Shown here one piece after another: positions 15,065 to 23,146 of a stretch of 64,000 nt of DNA. Made by a program: the position numbers and the translations under genes. The DNA is from a bacterium HR37 (GTDB lineage: Bacteria; Desulfobacterota_D; UBA1144; Nemesobacterales; CSP1-2): positions 1 to 64,000 of the forward strand of contig BEIN01000003.1 in NCBI GenBank assembly GCA_002898375.1, written 5' to 3'. Numbering within the stretch: the first letter of the stretch is position 1; each line of letters starts with the position of its first letter. The notes below the pieces were generated by a model. It made no database searches, was not told the origin of the DNA, and saw only the letters and a program-made list of their open reading frames with translations.

Positions 15065-17425
15065 ATGAACAACAGACAGCAGTTCATCAATGGAATGACC
15101 CTAATGAGGGCTATCAACGAAAGTGAAGCTGAGCTGGTTATCGAAGAACATCTCCGTGAACGCGGCTGGAACATCACTGACTTCACGGTTACCCGTAAGC
15201 ACTGGCGTGATCATCTGGATGGTGAGGAAGCCGACCGTGTGTTCCTACACGACGGCCGTGTTGTCGCCATCCTGGAGGCAAAAAAGCCGGGTAAAGACCT
15301 TTGGGCTGCCCTTGAGCAAGCTAAGCGCTATGCACGAACCTACAAGAGGAATACAGGACATGATGTCTCGCTAATCTTCGCGAGTGACGGCACGATCTTC
15401 CTCCGACAAAACCTTAAGGCAAACACCTTACCAGAACGCATTCAGAATTTTCCAACTCCTGCTGAGTTTAAGGAGTTTTTCCAACCGCAAGTGGCACAGC
15501 TCCAAGGAACCCTTCGGGACTATCAGCGAGTAGCTGTGTCTCAGGTTCTCGCTTCGGTACAGGCAGGTCGCCGCCGAATGTATCTACAAATGGCTACAGG
15601 TACCGGCAAAACCATCACAGCGGCTGGCGTGATTGCCAAACTTTGGTCGGTGGGTCTCATTCGGCGAACTTTGTTCTTGGTGGACCGTGACGCCTTGGCT
15701 GCTCAGACCGTTAGGAAATTTAAGACGCATCTTGGCGACAACTTCAATATCGAGCGGGCCACTGGAGGCAACGAAGACAAGCATAGGGATGTGCTCGTGG
15801 CTACAATTCAGCACTTGGCAGTGCGCAACAAGTATCTTTCCTTTCCTAAAGACCACTTCAGCCTTGTAATACTCGACGAGTGCCATCGGTCCTATTTCGG
15901 AGACTGGTATCCCGTTCTTGAGCACTTCGCCAGTGGCGGTGCGATCCTCCTGGGTTTGACCGCAACCCCGGCCGACAAAGAGACAATCAACACCGATCGT
16001 TTCTTTACCGACCCCGGCCAGTATCCGGGACCCATTTATCGTTATACCATACGTCAAGCCGAAACAAACCCAGAAGTGCCGGAGTGGGAGCGGCTGGCAC
16101 AGTGCATTCATTTTAAGTTTCAAACTAACGTCGACCTCGAAGGCGTCCACGACATGGGCTTCGACTTCGAGCCTGAGCAACTGGGTCGGGCTGTGGACGT
16201 CCCGCAGAGAAACCGGCTCATTGCTGAAAAGTACTTCGAGATTCTGGGCACACGTCAGCCTGTCAAAACCATAGTCTTTGCTGCCTCCATAGCGCACGCC
16301 AAGAACTTGCGCTACGCGCTTATTGAGAAATACAACGAGCTCAACAATCTCCCGCCCAATGACGCCTCGGCGGAGAAGTTCATCGTGGCGGTCCACAACC
16401 AGATGCCCGGCGCAAGCGCTTTGATTGAGGAGTTCCAAAAGATTACTACCGCTGAGGAGCGCAAAGCGATCATCGAGCAGGCGCACAAGGATCCAAACAT
16501 GGCGCCGCGGCCGATTGTTCTGGTGGGCGTCGGCATGTTGGACACCGGGATTGATGCCCCGGATGTGGAAGTCCTGCTCATGGCGCGCCCGACCAAATCC
16601 AAGGTGCTTTACGTCCAGATGAAGGGTCGTGGCACCCGCAAGTGCCGCGAAACCGGCAAGGAGTTTTATAAGCTCGTGGACTTTGTGGACATCACGAGGC
16701 TTGAACCTGTGATTACCAATGACACGCCAGGCGTGGTGGATGAGCCTCTTGAGGAGGAAGAAGAGCAACTCATTCAGCAGGAGCGCGGGGAGCTCCAAGA
16801 AACTCAATCCGGCGCTACGGCTCGCCAGAAGGTTGGGACCGAGCAGCAGATGGTTATCGCCGATGTCCCCGTGCATCTTGTCTTTTCGGAAACCATCTCC
16901 CCGGCCGTTCTGGAAGAGCTCCGTCGTCAGGTTGAAGCCCAGCTTAAGGGTGGCATGGAGCGCGAGGCGCTTAGGCAGCGGTTCGCGCAGACCCTTCTCT
17001 GCTGGCGCTACTTCAAAGGCGCAACCCCGCCTGACCATTCCTTCCTTGCGACGATGGGCTTTGACCTCTCCACCCTTCGAGACCTCTACGGAGAACCCGA
17101 AGCGACCCTTGAGGACTTCATCGCCGTCGCTATGGGCGAAGCCGACTTCGAGACCCTGCAACGCCGGCGTGAGTTTGAAAAGTGGGCGCTGGGCAAAAGT
17201 CTCAACAGCGCACAGCGAGAAATGGTTTTGATGATCTGCGATTTCAAGCGAGCAAACCCGGGCATTACCCCTGAGCAGATTCTCCGCAGTCACCTGCTCG
17301 AGCAGGCAGGTGGATTGCCACGCATCAAAGCCCTTTTCGGTGGACTTGACCGCCTTTTGCAGCTTGCGGATGAAGCATTGTCTTTGGAAATTGGTGCACC
17401 ACTAAAGGAGGAAAGCCATGGCTAA
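15065..17425 (+). CDS. hsdR: Type I restriction enzyme, R subunit
   Basis: 786 residues. Order of features: an N-terminal nuclease domain with EADRVFLHDGR and ILEAKKPGKD (the D..ExK type), then a superfamily 2 helicase with Walker A MATGTGKTITAAG (about residue 176), LFLVDRDALAAQT, DECHRSYFGDW (about 268) and GLTATPADKET, then the second RecA lobe with MLDTGIDAPDVEVLLM and GRGTRKC, and a C-terminal coiled region that contacts the methylase. It belongs to the EcoEI-like group. Codon use and GC content are clearly unlike the host core, indicating transfer. It overlaps hsdM by 8 bp. Confidence 0.95.
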   Translation: MNNRQQFINGMTLMRAINESEAELVIEEHLRERGWNITDFTVTRKHWRDHLDGEEADRVFLHDGRVVAILEAKKPGKDLWAALEQAKRYARTYKRNTGHDVSLIFASDGTIFLRQNLKANTLPERIQNFPTPAEFKEFFQPQVAQLQGTLRDYQRVAVSQVLASVQAGRRRMYLQMATGTGKTITAAGVIAKLWSVGLIRRTLFLVDRDALAAQTVRKFKTHLGDNFNIERATGGNEDKHRDVLVATIQHLAVRNKYLSFPKDHFSLVILDECHRSYFGDWYPVLEHFASGGAILLGLTATPADKETINTDRFFTDPGQYPGPIYRYTIRQAETNPEVPEWERLAQCIHFKFQTNVDLEGVHDMGFDFEPEQLGRAVDVPQRNRLIAEKYFEILGTRQPVKTIVFAASIAHAKNLRYALIEKYNELNNLPPNDASAEKFIVAVHNQMPGASALIEEFQKITTAEERKAIIEQAHKDPNMAPRPIVLVGVGMLDTGIDAPDVEVLLMARPTKSKVLYVQMKGRGTRKCRETGKEFYKLVDFVDITRLEPVITNDTPGVVDEPLEEEEEQLIQQERGELQETQSGATARQKVGTEQQMVIADVPVHLVFSETISPAVLEELRRQVEAQLKGGMEREALRQRFAQTLLCWRYFKGATPPDHSFLATMGFDLSTLRDLYGEPEATLEDFIAVAMGEADFETLQRRREFEKWALGKSLNSAQREMVLMICDFKRANPGITPEQILRSHLLEQAGGLPRIKALFGGLDRLLQLADEALSLEIGAPLKEESHG

Positions 17426-19067
17426 CACACCGGACTTCAATCAGTTTGGCGAAGAACTCTGGGAAATCGCCAACGTCTTCCGTGACGACGCCCTTCACGC
17501 CACGGAACGCCTGGAAACGTTTAGCCTCTTTCTGTTTCTCAAACTCTGGGACGAGATGGCACTGGAGCAAGAGGAGGCCCTGGGCCGCAAACTGACAGAC
17601 GATGAGCTGGCTATCCCCGAAAAATATCGCTTCCACAAATGGGCGTCAGATCCGGACAAGTACGCCAAAGAAAACGGCTTCGACGACAGCGTGGATTTCT
17701 GCCGACGGATGTTCGACGACCTGGCAAAGCGCAAAGTGCTTGATAAGCATGGCAAGGATATCACCTTTGATGTACGCAGGCTTTTCGGCGGTACCGTGTT
17801 TCGCCTGCGCTACACCACCACCATCCGGCAACTTGTCTCCAAGCTGAACGAGCTCAACCTCCGCGAGATCATGATGCGCGGAGTAGGTGAAACCGGCGAG
17901 CGCTTTGACATCTTCGGGCGTGCCTACGAATACCTGCTCCAGCAGTTCGGCCAGAACAAGGAGTTTGCCGAATACTTCACGCCTCGCCACATCGTGGACC
18001 GCATGGTGCAAATCATTGACCCAGAAATCGGGGAAACCATCTACGACCCCGCCTGTGGCACCGGTGGCTTCATCGTGCGCGCCTTTGAGTGGGTCAAAAA
18101 GAAGATTGAGCGGAAGAAAATCTCAGCCACGGAGAAGGAGCGTTTGCTGCGCACGCTCAAGGAAAAGCATCTCGTTGGCGTGGAGCATGTTCCGCTGGTC
18201 TTCAAGCTCGCCCTGATGAACATGATCCTCCACAAGGACGGCTCCAGCCAGCTGCATAACGACGACAGCCTTTCCAACAAAGCGCAGGACCTCCACAAGA
18301 ACAAGTACGACATCATCCTCGCTAACCCGCCCTTTGGACCCACTAAGCAGGAGCGGCTAGCGCAGTTTGAGTATCACATCAAACTCTACGAAGCGCTCTT
18401 TATCCAGCACATGATGAACGCCTTGCGGCCAGGCGGACGGGCGGCGGTCGTGCTCAAGGAAGGGCTCCTTTTCGATTCCAAGAAGATGCTCCGCAACATC
18501 TGCCGCAAACTCGTGGAACAGTTTGAGGTGCTGGCCGTGATCAGTCTGCCGAACGGCGTCTTCAACCCCTATAGTGGCGCCAAGACCAGCATCGTGGTCT
18601 TCCGCAAGCCGCTCGGGAAGGACGATGTGCGCACCTCGAAGGTCTGGTTCTACCGGGTGGAGAGCGACGGCCGCGACCTGGGCGCTACCCGCAGACCCTT
18701 GCCCGACTTTGCCACCGACGGCGACCTTAAGCATATGGTTTCCCTTTTCCCTTACACCTGGCGCCACGAAAAGGACGGGGGCGTGCGGGCCATTCTCAAG
18801 GCTGACGACCTTAAGCGGTTTGAAAGGGAAAAATCCTGGTGGGCCACCATAGACCAGATTCGCGCCACGGACTACAACCTCACCGCTGGCCGTTACTGCC
18901 CGCACCAGGCGGAAGCCGTCGAGCACGAGAAGCCCGAAGTCCTCATCAATCGCCTGCTAGAGCTGGAGGAGGAGATCACCGAAGACCTGCGCCAACTTTT
19001 GGCGATGGTGTCGGGAAGTAATCTTGCCGAAGTATCACAAACAAACCAAAACGGAGGTGAACTATGA
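17418..19067 (+). CDS. hsdM: Type I DNA methyltransferase, M subunit
   Basis: 549 residues. The N-terminal helical domain carries LETFSLFLFLKLWDEMALEQ. The N6-adenine methylase domain has AEYFTPRHIVDRMV, the AdoMet motif DPACGTGGFIV near residue 210 and the catalytic NPPFG near residue 302. Together with HsdS it modifies one adenine on each strand of a bipartite target. The start ATG at 17418 lies inside hsdR, behind an AAAGGAGGAAA ribosome site. Its TGA overlaps the ATG of the next gene as ATGA. Confidence 0.97.
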   Translation: MANTPDFNQFGEELWEIANVFRDDALHATERLETFSLFLFLKLWDEMALEQEEALGRKLTDDELAIPEKYRFHKWASDPDKYAKENGFDDSVDFCRRMFDDLAKRKVLDKHGKDITFDVRRLFGGTVFRLRYTTTIRQLVSKLNELNLREIMMRGVGETGERFDIFGRAYEYLLQQFGQNKEFAEYFTPRHIVDRMVQIIDPEIGETIYDPACGTGGFIVRAFEWVKKKIERKKISATEKERLLRTLKEKHLVGVEHVPLVFKLALMNMILHKDGSSQLHNDDSLSNKAQDLHKNKYDIILANPPFGPTKQERLAQFEYHIKLYEALFIQHMMNALRPGGRAAVVLKEGLLFDSKKMLRNICRKLVEQFEVLAVISLPNGVFNPYSGAKTSIVVFRKPLGKDDVRTSKVWFYRVESDGRDLGATRRPLPDFATDGDLKHMVSLFPYTWRHEKDGGVRAILKADDLKRFEREKSWWATIDQIRATDYNLTAGRYCPHQAEAVEHEKPEVLINRLLELEEEITEDLRQLLAMVSGSNLAEVSQTNQNGGEL

Positions 19068-19372
19068 GCATCACAATTGGTAAGTACAGCTTCGAAGGGC
19101 CTTATGACTCGACAGATTCGCTCCAGGATCGCTCAGGCGTGTATGCAATCCTGGATCAGCGGCCAGATGGGTATCATCTCATCGACGTAGGCGAATCGTC
19201 CCAGGTGAAAACGCGGGTTGAGACTCATGACCGCGAAGGCTGCTGGCAGCGTCATTCACTCGGGACGCTAATGGTTGCGGTCTTATACACACCGCACTTG
19301 CAGCAACCAGGGCGTTGGGCAATCGAGCAGGAAATCCGACGGCAATACAACCCGCCCTGTGGCGAACGATGA
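19064..19372 (+). CDS. GIY-YIG-like small protein in R-M operon
   Basis: 102 residues. It has SGVYAILDQ followed about 10 residues later by HLIDVGESSQVKTRVETHDR, which resembles the paired GIY and YIG strands, the arginine of the nuclease core and a possible late glutamate (EQEI). The tyrosine of YIG is replaced by an aspartate (IDVGES), and catalytic competence is unclear. It starts in an ATGA overlap with the hsdM stop and is therefore translationally coupled. GIY-YIG-like proteins occur beside some type I R-M systems; the role here is unknown. Confidence 0.6.
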   Translation: MSITIGKYSFEGPYDSTDSLQDRSGVYAILDQRPDGYHLIDVGESSQVKTRVETHDREGCWQRHSLGTLMVAVLYTPHLQQPGRWAIEQEIRRQYNPPCGER

Positions 19373-19485
19373 GAATGGACATCGTTTGGGAATTTGCTGG
19401 ATCCTATCGCGCGGGCCGCGTGCCCAGATACCTGAAAGCCGCCGACACGCTGGCTTTCCTGGATCAAGCGAAGAACGTTTTCTGA
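19369..19485 (+). CDS. 38-codon ORF between GIY-YIG-like gene and hsdS
   Basis: The ORF reads 38 residues (starting MRMDIVWEFAGSYRAG, ending DQAKNVF). Its ATG overlaps the previous stop as ATGA. Its own TGA overlaps an in-frame ATG of the hsdS frame (19485), with the GGAGG of hsdS just beyond. The codons are GC3-rich, like the rest of the island. No ribosome site of its own is visible, so translation would depend on coupling. I recognise no family. It could be a small accessory protein, an inhibitor or a coupling device. Confidence 0.4.
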   Translation: MRMDIVWEFAGSYRAGRVPRYLKAADTLAFLDQAKNVF

Positions 19486-19499
19486 TGGGAGGACGGGCG

Positions 19500-21170
19500 A
19501 TGACCAGGAAGAAGCTACCCAAGGGATGGCGGTGGGCTAGGCTGGGAGCGAGGGAAATTGCAACTGTCATTATGGGGCAGTCGCCGCCGGGGAGCACATA
19601 CAACGGAGAAGGCCGCGGACTGCCGTTCTATCAAGGAAAAGCCGACTTTGGAGATGTGTCACCCACTCCCAGGGTGTGGTGCTCAGCACCCCGGAAAACT
19701 GCGGAAGTGGGAGATATCCTCCTCTCTGTTCGGGCGCCCGTCGGACCGACGAACCTCGCGAGTGAGCAGTGCTGTATTGGACGGGGACTTGCCGCGATAC
19801 GAGGTGAAAGAAACGCGCTGACGCTCTACTTGTACTTCTGGTTCAAGCACGTAGAACCGTGGCTCAGCGGGCAAGGAGAAGGCAGCACGTTCACAGCGAT
19901 CGGGAAAGAGAGGATCGAGAGCCTTTCTGTTCCCCTCCCCCCGCTCCCCGTCCAGGAGCGGATTGTGCAGATCCTTCAGAAGGCCGACCAGATCCGCCGC
20001 AAGCGCAAAGAGGCGCTGGAGCTGGCGGATAAGATACTGCCGGCCCTCTTTCTGGAAATGTTCGGCGACCCAGCGACCAATCCAAAGGGGTGGCCGACGG
20101 CACCAATAGGCGCTTTGGTGCATTTTGACACATTTCAGATTAGGCCAGAACCAGGGAAGACGTATCTCTATTTGGCCCCAGAACACATCGAGTCACACAC
20201 TGGTAACTATAGTGGGCCTCATCCCACTGACGGTCGAGAGCTTGGTAGTGCGAAACATCCATTTACTTCGGAGCACGTGCTTTATTGTAAGCTTCGTCCC
20301 TACCTGAATAAAGTTGCCTTACCGCATACTGATGGCATCTGCAGCACCGAACTGGTGCCTCTCCGCCCTGGCCCTAAACTATTGAGGGAGTTTTTGGCTA
20401 TCTACCTTCGCCTTCCGTTCTTTGTTGCTACCGCTGTGCACAAATCACAGGGAACAAAAATGCCCCGCTTTGGCCCAGAGCTCATGAAACAAGAGATGAT
20501 GATCGTTCCGCCTCTTCCATTACAACATTCATTTTGTCAACAAGTGAACCAGCTCATGGAGGCTTCGCGCTGGTTAAAAGAGGGCTTGAGCCTGTCTTCC
20601 AGTTCTTTTGATGGACTCTTGGCCCGCGCCTTCACTGGCGAGCTGACTGCCGAATGGGAAGCCGCCAACGCCGACTGGATTGCCGAGCGGCAAGCCCTGT
20701 ACGAGCGCCTGCCCCGGTTGCTCCTCTTGGCGCTGCTCGTGGAAAAGGCGAGGCGTGCGGGTCGAGCGGCGGCCGAGGTACTGGTGACGGCGCTGATGAA
20801 GTACGCCTTCCTCCTCCAGATGGAGGGAAGCGCCTCACGCCGACGGTTCTACCACTTCGTCCCGTATCACTACGGACCCTTTGCCAAAGAGCTTTACACG
20901 GACCTGGAGGCGCTTCAAAAAGAGGGCCTTGTGCGGGTAGACCACGACACCGAAGAGGACAAAACAAGGATCAAAGTGATTGACCCCGCCAAAGCTGAAG
21001 AAGCCCTCTCCGCCCTGCCCGATGACCTCAAGGAGGACGCGGCAACCATTGTTGAAACCTACGGCGACCTCGATCACAGTGCCTTGCTGGAGGCGGTTTA
21101 TGAGAAATATCCTGCCTACGCCCGCAAAAGCCGCCTCAAACAGAACAAGAGAAAAGCACCAAGGGGGTGA
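19500..21170 (+). CDS. hsdS: Type I specificity subunit (HsdS) with extra C-terminal Panacea/SocA-like domain
   Basis: About 556 residues from ATG 19500, chosen because GGAGG at 19488-19492 is well spaced; the open frame goes further upstream without support. Target recognition domain 1 is about residues 1-150, followed by the conserved spacer helix (QERIVQILQKADQIRRKRKEAL). Domain 2 is about 195-340, followed by the second helical part ending DGLLARAFTGELTAEW. A domain of about 155 residues then follows, with ALMKYAFLLQMEG, FVPYHYGPFAKELYTDLEAL and GLVRV. This resembles the Panacea/DUF4065 antitoxin-type fold and is not part of ordinary HsdS. The fusion assignment is by pattern only. Confidence 0.85.
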   Translation: MTRKKLPKGWRWARLGAREIATVIMGQSPPGSTYNGEGRGLPFYQGKADFGDVSPTPRVWCSAPRKTAEVGDILLSVRAPVGPTNLASEQCCIGRGLAAIRGERNALTLYLYFWFKHVEPWLSGQGEGSTFTAIGKERIESLSVPLPPLPVQERIVQILQKADQIRRKRKEALELADKILPALFLEMFGDPATNPKGWPTAPIGALVHFDTFQIRPEPGKTYLYLAPEHIESHTGNYSGPHPTDGRELGSAKHPFTSEHVLYCKLRPYLNKVALPHTDGICSTELVPLRPGPKLLREFLAIYLRLPFFVATAVHKSQGTKMPRFGPELMKQEMMIVPPLPLQHSFCQQVNQLMEASRWLKEGLSLSSSSFDGLLARAFTGELTAEWEAANADWIAERQALYERLPRLLLLALLVEKARRAGRAAAEVLVTALMKYAFLLQMEGSASRRRFYHFVPYHYGPFAKELYTDLEALQKEGLVRVDHDTEEDKTRIKVIDPAKAEEALSALPDDLKEDAATIVETYGDLDHSALLEAVYEKYPAYARKSRLKQNKRKAPRG

Positions 21171-21174
21171 AACA

Positions 21175-21744
21175 ATGGAAAGCAACGAAGTCAACACGGC
21201 TTTCGAGATTCTCCTGGAAGAAATCGAGCTTGTCGCCAACCAGCTCAACGAAGACGGCGCGCACGCCTTCAAGGAAGGCGATTACGATAGGGCTCGGCAC
21301 GCCATAGAGGAAGCAACTCGACTGGCAGACTTCCGCGAGAAGGTCAAGGCGCTTCAAAAAGAGTGGGCCTCTCTCCTGAGCAAGAAACCCCAGCGCCTAA
21401 AAAAGACTGTTCGCACGGTTAAAAGCCGCTTGCCGCGAGGACTGCGTACCCCAGAGGAGGCTTTTCGTCGGCCCATCCTGGAAGCGCTCGTAGAGCTCGG
21501 CGGAAAAGGTTCCATCGGCGATGTCCTCGACCTAGTGGAGGAAAAAATGCGCGCTCATTTGACGAAGTACGATTTTGAGCCGTTGCCGTCGGATCCCAAG
21601 TCCATTCGTTGGCGCAACACAGCCCAGTGGTGCCGCAATAACCTTGTTCGCGAGGGCTTAATGAAAGCGGATTCGCCTTACGGAATATGGGAGATATCAG
21701 AGTTAGGACGAAAGGCATTGCAAAATGAAAGTGCGCTATCGTGA
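21175..21744 (+). CDS. Winged-helix protein with Mrr-N-like C-terminal domain
   Basis: 189 residues from ATG 21175, preceded by AAGGGGGTGA. The N-terminal half is helical and charged (ELVANQLNEDGAHAFKEGD, then RHAIEEATRLADFREKVKAL), like a small coiled-coil or TPR-like hairpin. The C-terminal half (about residues 95-185) reads ALVELGGKGSIGDVLDLVE and WRNTAQWCRNNLVREGLM, then GIWEISELGRKAL. This is the winged helix seen at the N-terminus of Mrr-type restriction proteins, here without a nuclease. It begins 4 nt after hsdS and overlaps the DUF3644 gene by 20 bp. A DNA-binding accessory or regulatory role is inferred. Confidence 0.65.
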   Translation: MESNEVNTAFEILLEEIELVANQLNEDGAHAFKEGDYDRARHAIEEATRLADFREKVKALQKEWASLLSKKPQRLKKTVRTVKSRLPRGLRTPEEAFRRPILEALVELGGKGSIGDVLDLVEEKMRAHLTKYDFEPLPSDPKSIRWRNTAQWCRNNLVREGLMKADSPYGIWEISELGRKALQNESALS

Positions 21745-22675
21745 GCTTCTGGATCGAGCCATTGCTGCCACGGTGGCAGCAATTGATGTTTACAACAAGC
21801 CTGACTTCCCATACCGGGCTGAGTCCTTCACGATTCTGGCTCTAAACGGCTGGGAGCTTCTTCTCCAAGCGAAATGGCTCCAAGGTAATGGCAATCGGTT
21901 AACCAGCCTTTATGTGTTAACTGGCAAGGGAAGACCTAAATACAAGCGAACTCGCTCACGTAACTTCATGATGTACAACCTCAACTATCTAGCCCAGAAG
22001 CTAACGGAGCAAAGGCAGCTCGATGAAAACGCCCGGCGGAATCTTGAGGTGCTTGCAGAACTGCGTGACACAGCGGTGCACTTTTATCATCGCAGTCCCA
22101 AACTGGCTAAGCGGGTGCAAGAGGTAGGGATGGCCTGCCTGAAGAACTTCGTTGCTGCCGTTCAGGACTGGTTCGGCGAGGACCTATCGCGGTTTAACTT
22201 TTACCTGATGCCCCTTTCGTTTGTGACCCCACCGCCGAGCGTGGAAACGATTCAGCTAAATAAAGCAGAGAAAGCGTTTCTCCGATTCTTAGAGACCCTG
22301 ACCCAGCAGGACGACAACCCAACAAACCGCTACTCGGTAGCCGTCAATATTGAGGTTCGCTTCGTGCGGTCCAAGTTGGTCTCTGCAACACCGGTGCGAG
22401 TTACAAATGACTCTGATGCCCCCGCTGTTCAACTAACGGAAGAAGACCTTCGCGCACGGTACCCTTGGGACTATGCCGAACTTACCCACCAGTGCAAGCA
22501 GCGTTATCCGGGATTTAAGGTTAACAAGTCGTATCACGAGCGTCGTAAGTGCTTAGCACAAGATCAAAGATATGCTTACGTTCGAGCATTAGATCCACAC
22601 AATCCGAAATCAACCAAGAAGACCTTTTACAGCCAGGCGATTCTTGAAAAGTTGGATCCAAACATTACTTCTTAG
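21725..22675 (+). CDS. DUF3644 family protein
   Basis: 316 residues. The N-terminal part has the DUF3644 pattern, with YRAESFTILALNGWELLLQAKWL and then LAELRDTAVHFYHRSPKLAKRVQEVG. The C-terminal part (about residues 230-316) is a basic region with LRARYPWDYAELTHQCKQRYPGFKVNK, resembling a helix-turn-helix. DUF3644 genes often lie beside R-M and other defence genes; the fold recalls HEPN-like helical ribonucleases, but no RX4-6H motif is certain here (RDTAVHF is the closest). It ends the coupled operon. Function unknown. Confidence 0.75.
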   Translation: MKVRYRELLDRAIAATVAAIDVYNKPDFPYRAESFTILALNGWELLLQAKWLQGNGNRLTSLYVLTGKGRPKYKRTRSRNFMMYNLNYLAQKLTEQRQLDENARRNLEVLAELRDTAVHFYHRSPKLAKRVQEVGMACLKNFVAAVQDWFGEDLSRFNFYLMPLSFVTPPPSVETIQLNKAEKAFLRFLETLTQQDDNPTNRYSVAVNIEVRFVRSKLVSATPVRVTNDSDAPAVQLTEEDLRARYPWDYAELTHQCKQRYPGFKVNKSYHERRKCLAQDQRYAYVRALDPHNPKSTKKTFYSQAILEKLDPNITS

Positions 22676-22856
22676 GATAAGTATTGACCTGCAGAAGATA
22701 ATTCTTACTTAAGGTTTTCTCAAAGTGATTTGAGAGTGGAGCTTTGCTCTCTTTGAAGCTGGGCAAGACGGCCAGCCGTTGCGTTGGTGCGGGGTAGAGG
22801 TGATGACCGGCACGATTGAAGACTGCCCTGTCGGGTTGTCACAAAAATAGTTCTAG
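22676..22856. other. Right-hand flank of R-M island, no gene seen
   Basis: Intermediate base composition, no open frame with homology and no clear hairpin terminator. It appears to be decayed island DNA between the DUF3644 gene and the DUF3883-like remnant. Confidence 0.4.
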
Positions 22857-23098
22857 TGGGCACAGCAACATAAGAGTGCTTACTGGCTCTACATCGTGGA
22901 GAAAGCTGGAACGAATTAGGTCTATATCATTAAGATTCAGAATCCATTGGGTAAGGCACAGAACTTCCTGTTCAATCGAGGATAGGGGGAAGTAGCCAAA
23001 GTATATCCTTTTCTTCGATCTTTGGAGGCAGAGTAGAGAGTCAAGATTGAGCTCAACAAGGTCAAGTTGGTTTGGGCGGGTAAGTTAACAAATATGTA
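22857..23098 (+). pseudogene. Decayed DUF3883-like protein fragment
   Basis: In one plus-strand frame the sequence reads AYWLYIVEKAGTN, stop, VYIIKIQNPLGKAQNFLFNRG, stop (broken here by length), then EVAKVYPFLRSLEAE, stop, RVKIELNKVKLVWAG. The first part resembles the YWLYVV...IQNP core of DUF3883 domains found at the end of defence-associated helicases. All three interruptions are TAG, two of them where tryptophan would be plausible. It has no start and is clearly not translated as one protein. It marks the decayed right flank of the R-M island. Confidence 0.45.
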
Positions 23099-23146
23099 AC
23101 TTTGCAACAAACACCTTCCCATTCATGCTAAAATAAATAGAACCAT

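Noticed and set aside
15584-17293. 569-codon open frame on the minus strand opposite hsdR
   Set aside because: It is a GC-rich shadow of hsdR with no ribosome site and no domain pattern.
18357-18926. 189-codon open frame on the minus strand opposite hsdM
   Set aside because: Shadow frame of GC-rich hsdM; composition only.
19275-19499. N-terminal extension of hsdS from 19275
   Set aside because: The stretch overlaps the GIY-YIG-like and 38-codon genes, has low HsdS similarity, and the ribosome site supports ATG 19500.
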